The position numbers and the translations under genes were made by a program. Below are positions 44,014-44,100 of a stretch of 44,100 nucleotides of DNA, piece after piece. The notes beneath the pieces are model-generated. The model saw only the letters and a list, made by a program, of their open reading frames with translations. It did not search any database and had not been told where the DNA came from. Position 1 is the first letter of the stretch. Every line of letters starts with the position of its first letter. The stretch is from contig UQHS01000016.1 in assembly GCA_900540845.1 (NCBI GenBank), positions 1 to 44,100 of the forward strand. The letters are read 5' to 3'. Origin of the DNA: an uncultured Collinsella sp. GTDB taxonomy: Bacteria; Actinomycetota; Coriobacteriia; Coriobacteriales; Coriobacteriaceae.

Positions 44014-44100
44014 GTGAACATCGGATTCCCGCCCCCGCGCGCCCCCGACTCTGGCAATATATCTCCTTGCCGCGCGGGTGGCCGGGAGCGAACGAGCCCG
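44014..44100 (+). CDS. possible start of a gene cut by the window end
   Basis: GTG 44014 with GGAGG four bases upstream opens a frame of 29 codons that is still open at the last base. The residues are Pro/Arg/Gly-rich and match nothing I know. The start lies in an inverted repeat (GGAATC 44008-44013, GATTCC 44024-44029). It may be a real gene start or chance in GC-rich DNA. Confidence 0.2.
   Translation, partial: MNIGFPPPRAPDSGNISPCRAGGRERTSP

Overview
The window is GC-rich chromosomal DNA of a Gram-positive-type bacterium. It most resembles a Coriobacteriia (Actinomycetota) genome such as Collinsella or a relative. Support comes from the actinobacterial GPGGQ form of the RF1 catalytic loop, the many paralogue-poor housekeeping operons, a PyrR-type RNA loop overlapping the carA ribosome-binding site (an actinobacterial arrangement), and a Tat-exported Fe-S protein, AOR-family enzyme and multihaem cytochrome of the kind found in gut Coriobacteriia. 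This is inference; no database was searched. Every gene I can support lies on the + strand.

Layout. 1-4271: an unknown acidic protein, typA, a second unknown protein and a divergent IscU/NifU-type Fe-S scaffold. 4272-8281: a long hairpin-bearing intergenic region, then a three-gene electron-transfer operon (Tat-exported 4x[4Fe-4S] protein, tungsten/molybdenum AOR-family oxidoreductase, membrane-anchored pentahaem cytochrome c). 8488-12592: a small TSCPD protein, a Tat lipoprotein and an OmpR-type two-component system whose two genes are separated by a terminator. 12693-22462: purC, a small membrane protein and an M29 aminopeptidase, tRNA-Lys, PyrR-site-carAB, tRNA-Gly, purB. 22463-30497: a tiny leader ORF, prfA, prmC, a MalY/PatB-type lyase, a Sua5-type gene, glpK, rpiB and upp. 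30498-37835: the complete F1Fo ATP synthase operon with a small AtpI-like gene first. 37919-43843: murA, an LCP ligase, pepT, a short DtxR/MntR regulator and a phosphohexomutase. The last 257 bases hold regulatory structure and possibly the start of another gene.

How it fits together. The order prfA-prmC-sua5-rpiB-upp-atp-murA is the same backbone as in Bacillus, so the right half is an old conserved neighbourhood into which patB and glpK were inserted. purC, purB, carAB and upp supply nucleotides. murA, LCP and the hexomutase supply cell-wall precursors and polymers.

The most unusual part is the AOR-ferredoxin-cytochrome module at 4597-8281. It looks like a respiratory chain joining a tungstopterin-type enzyme to a membrane c-type cytochrome, in a lineage usually thought of as fermentative. 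Its substrate cannot be read from the sequence.
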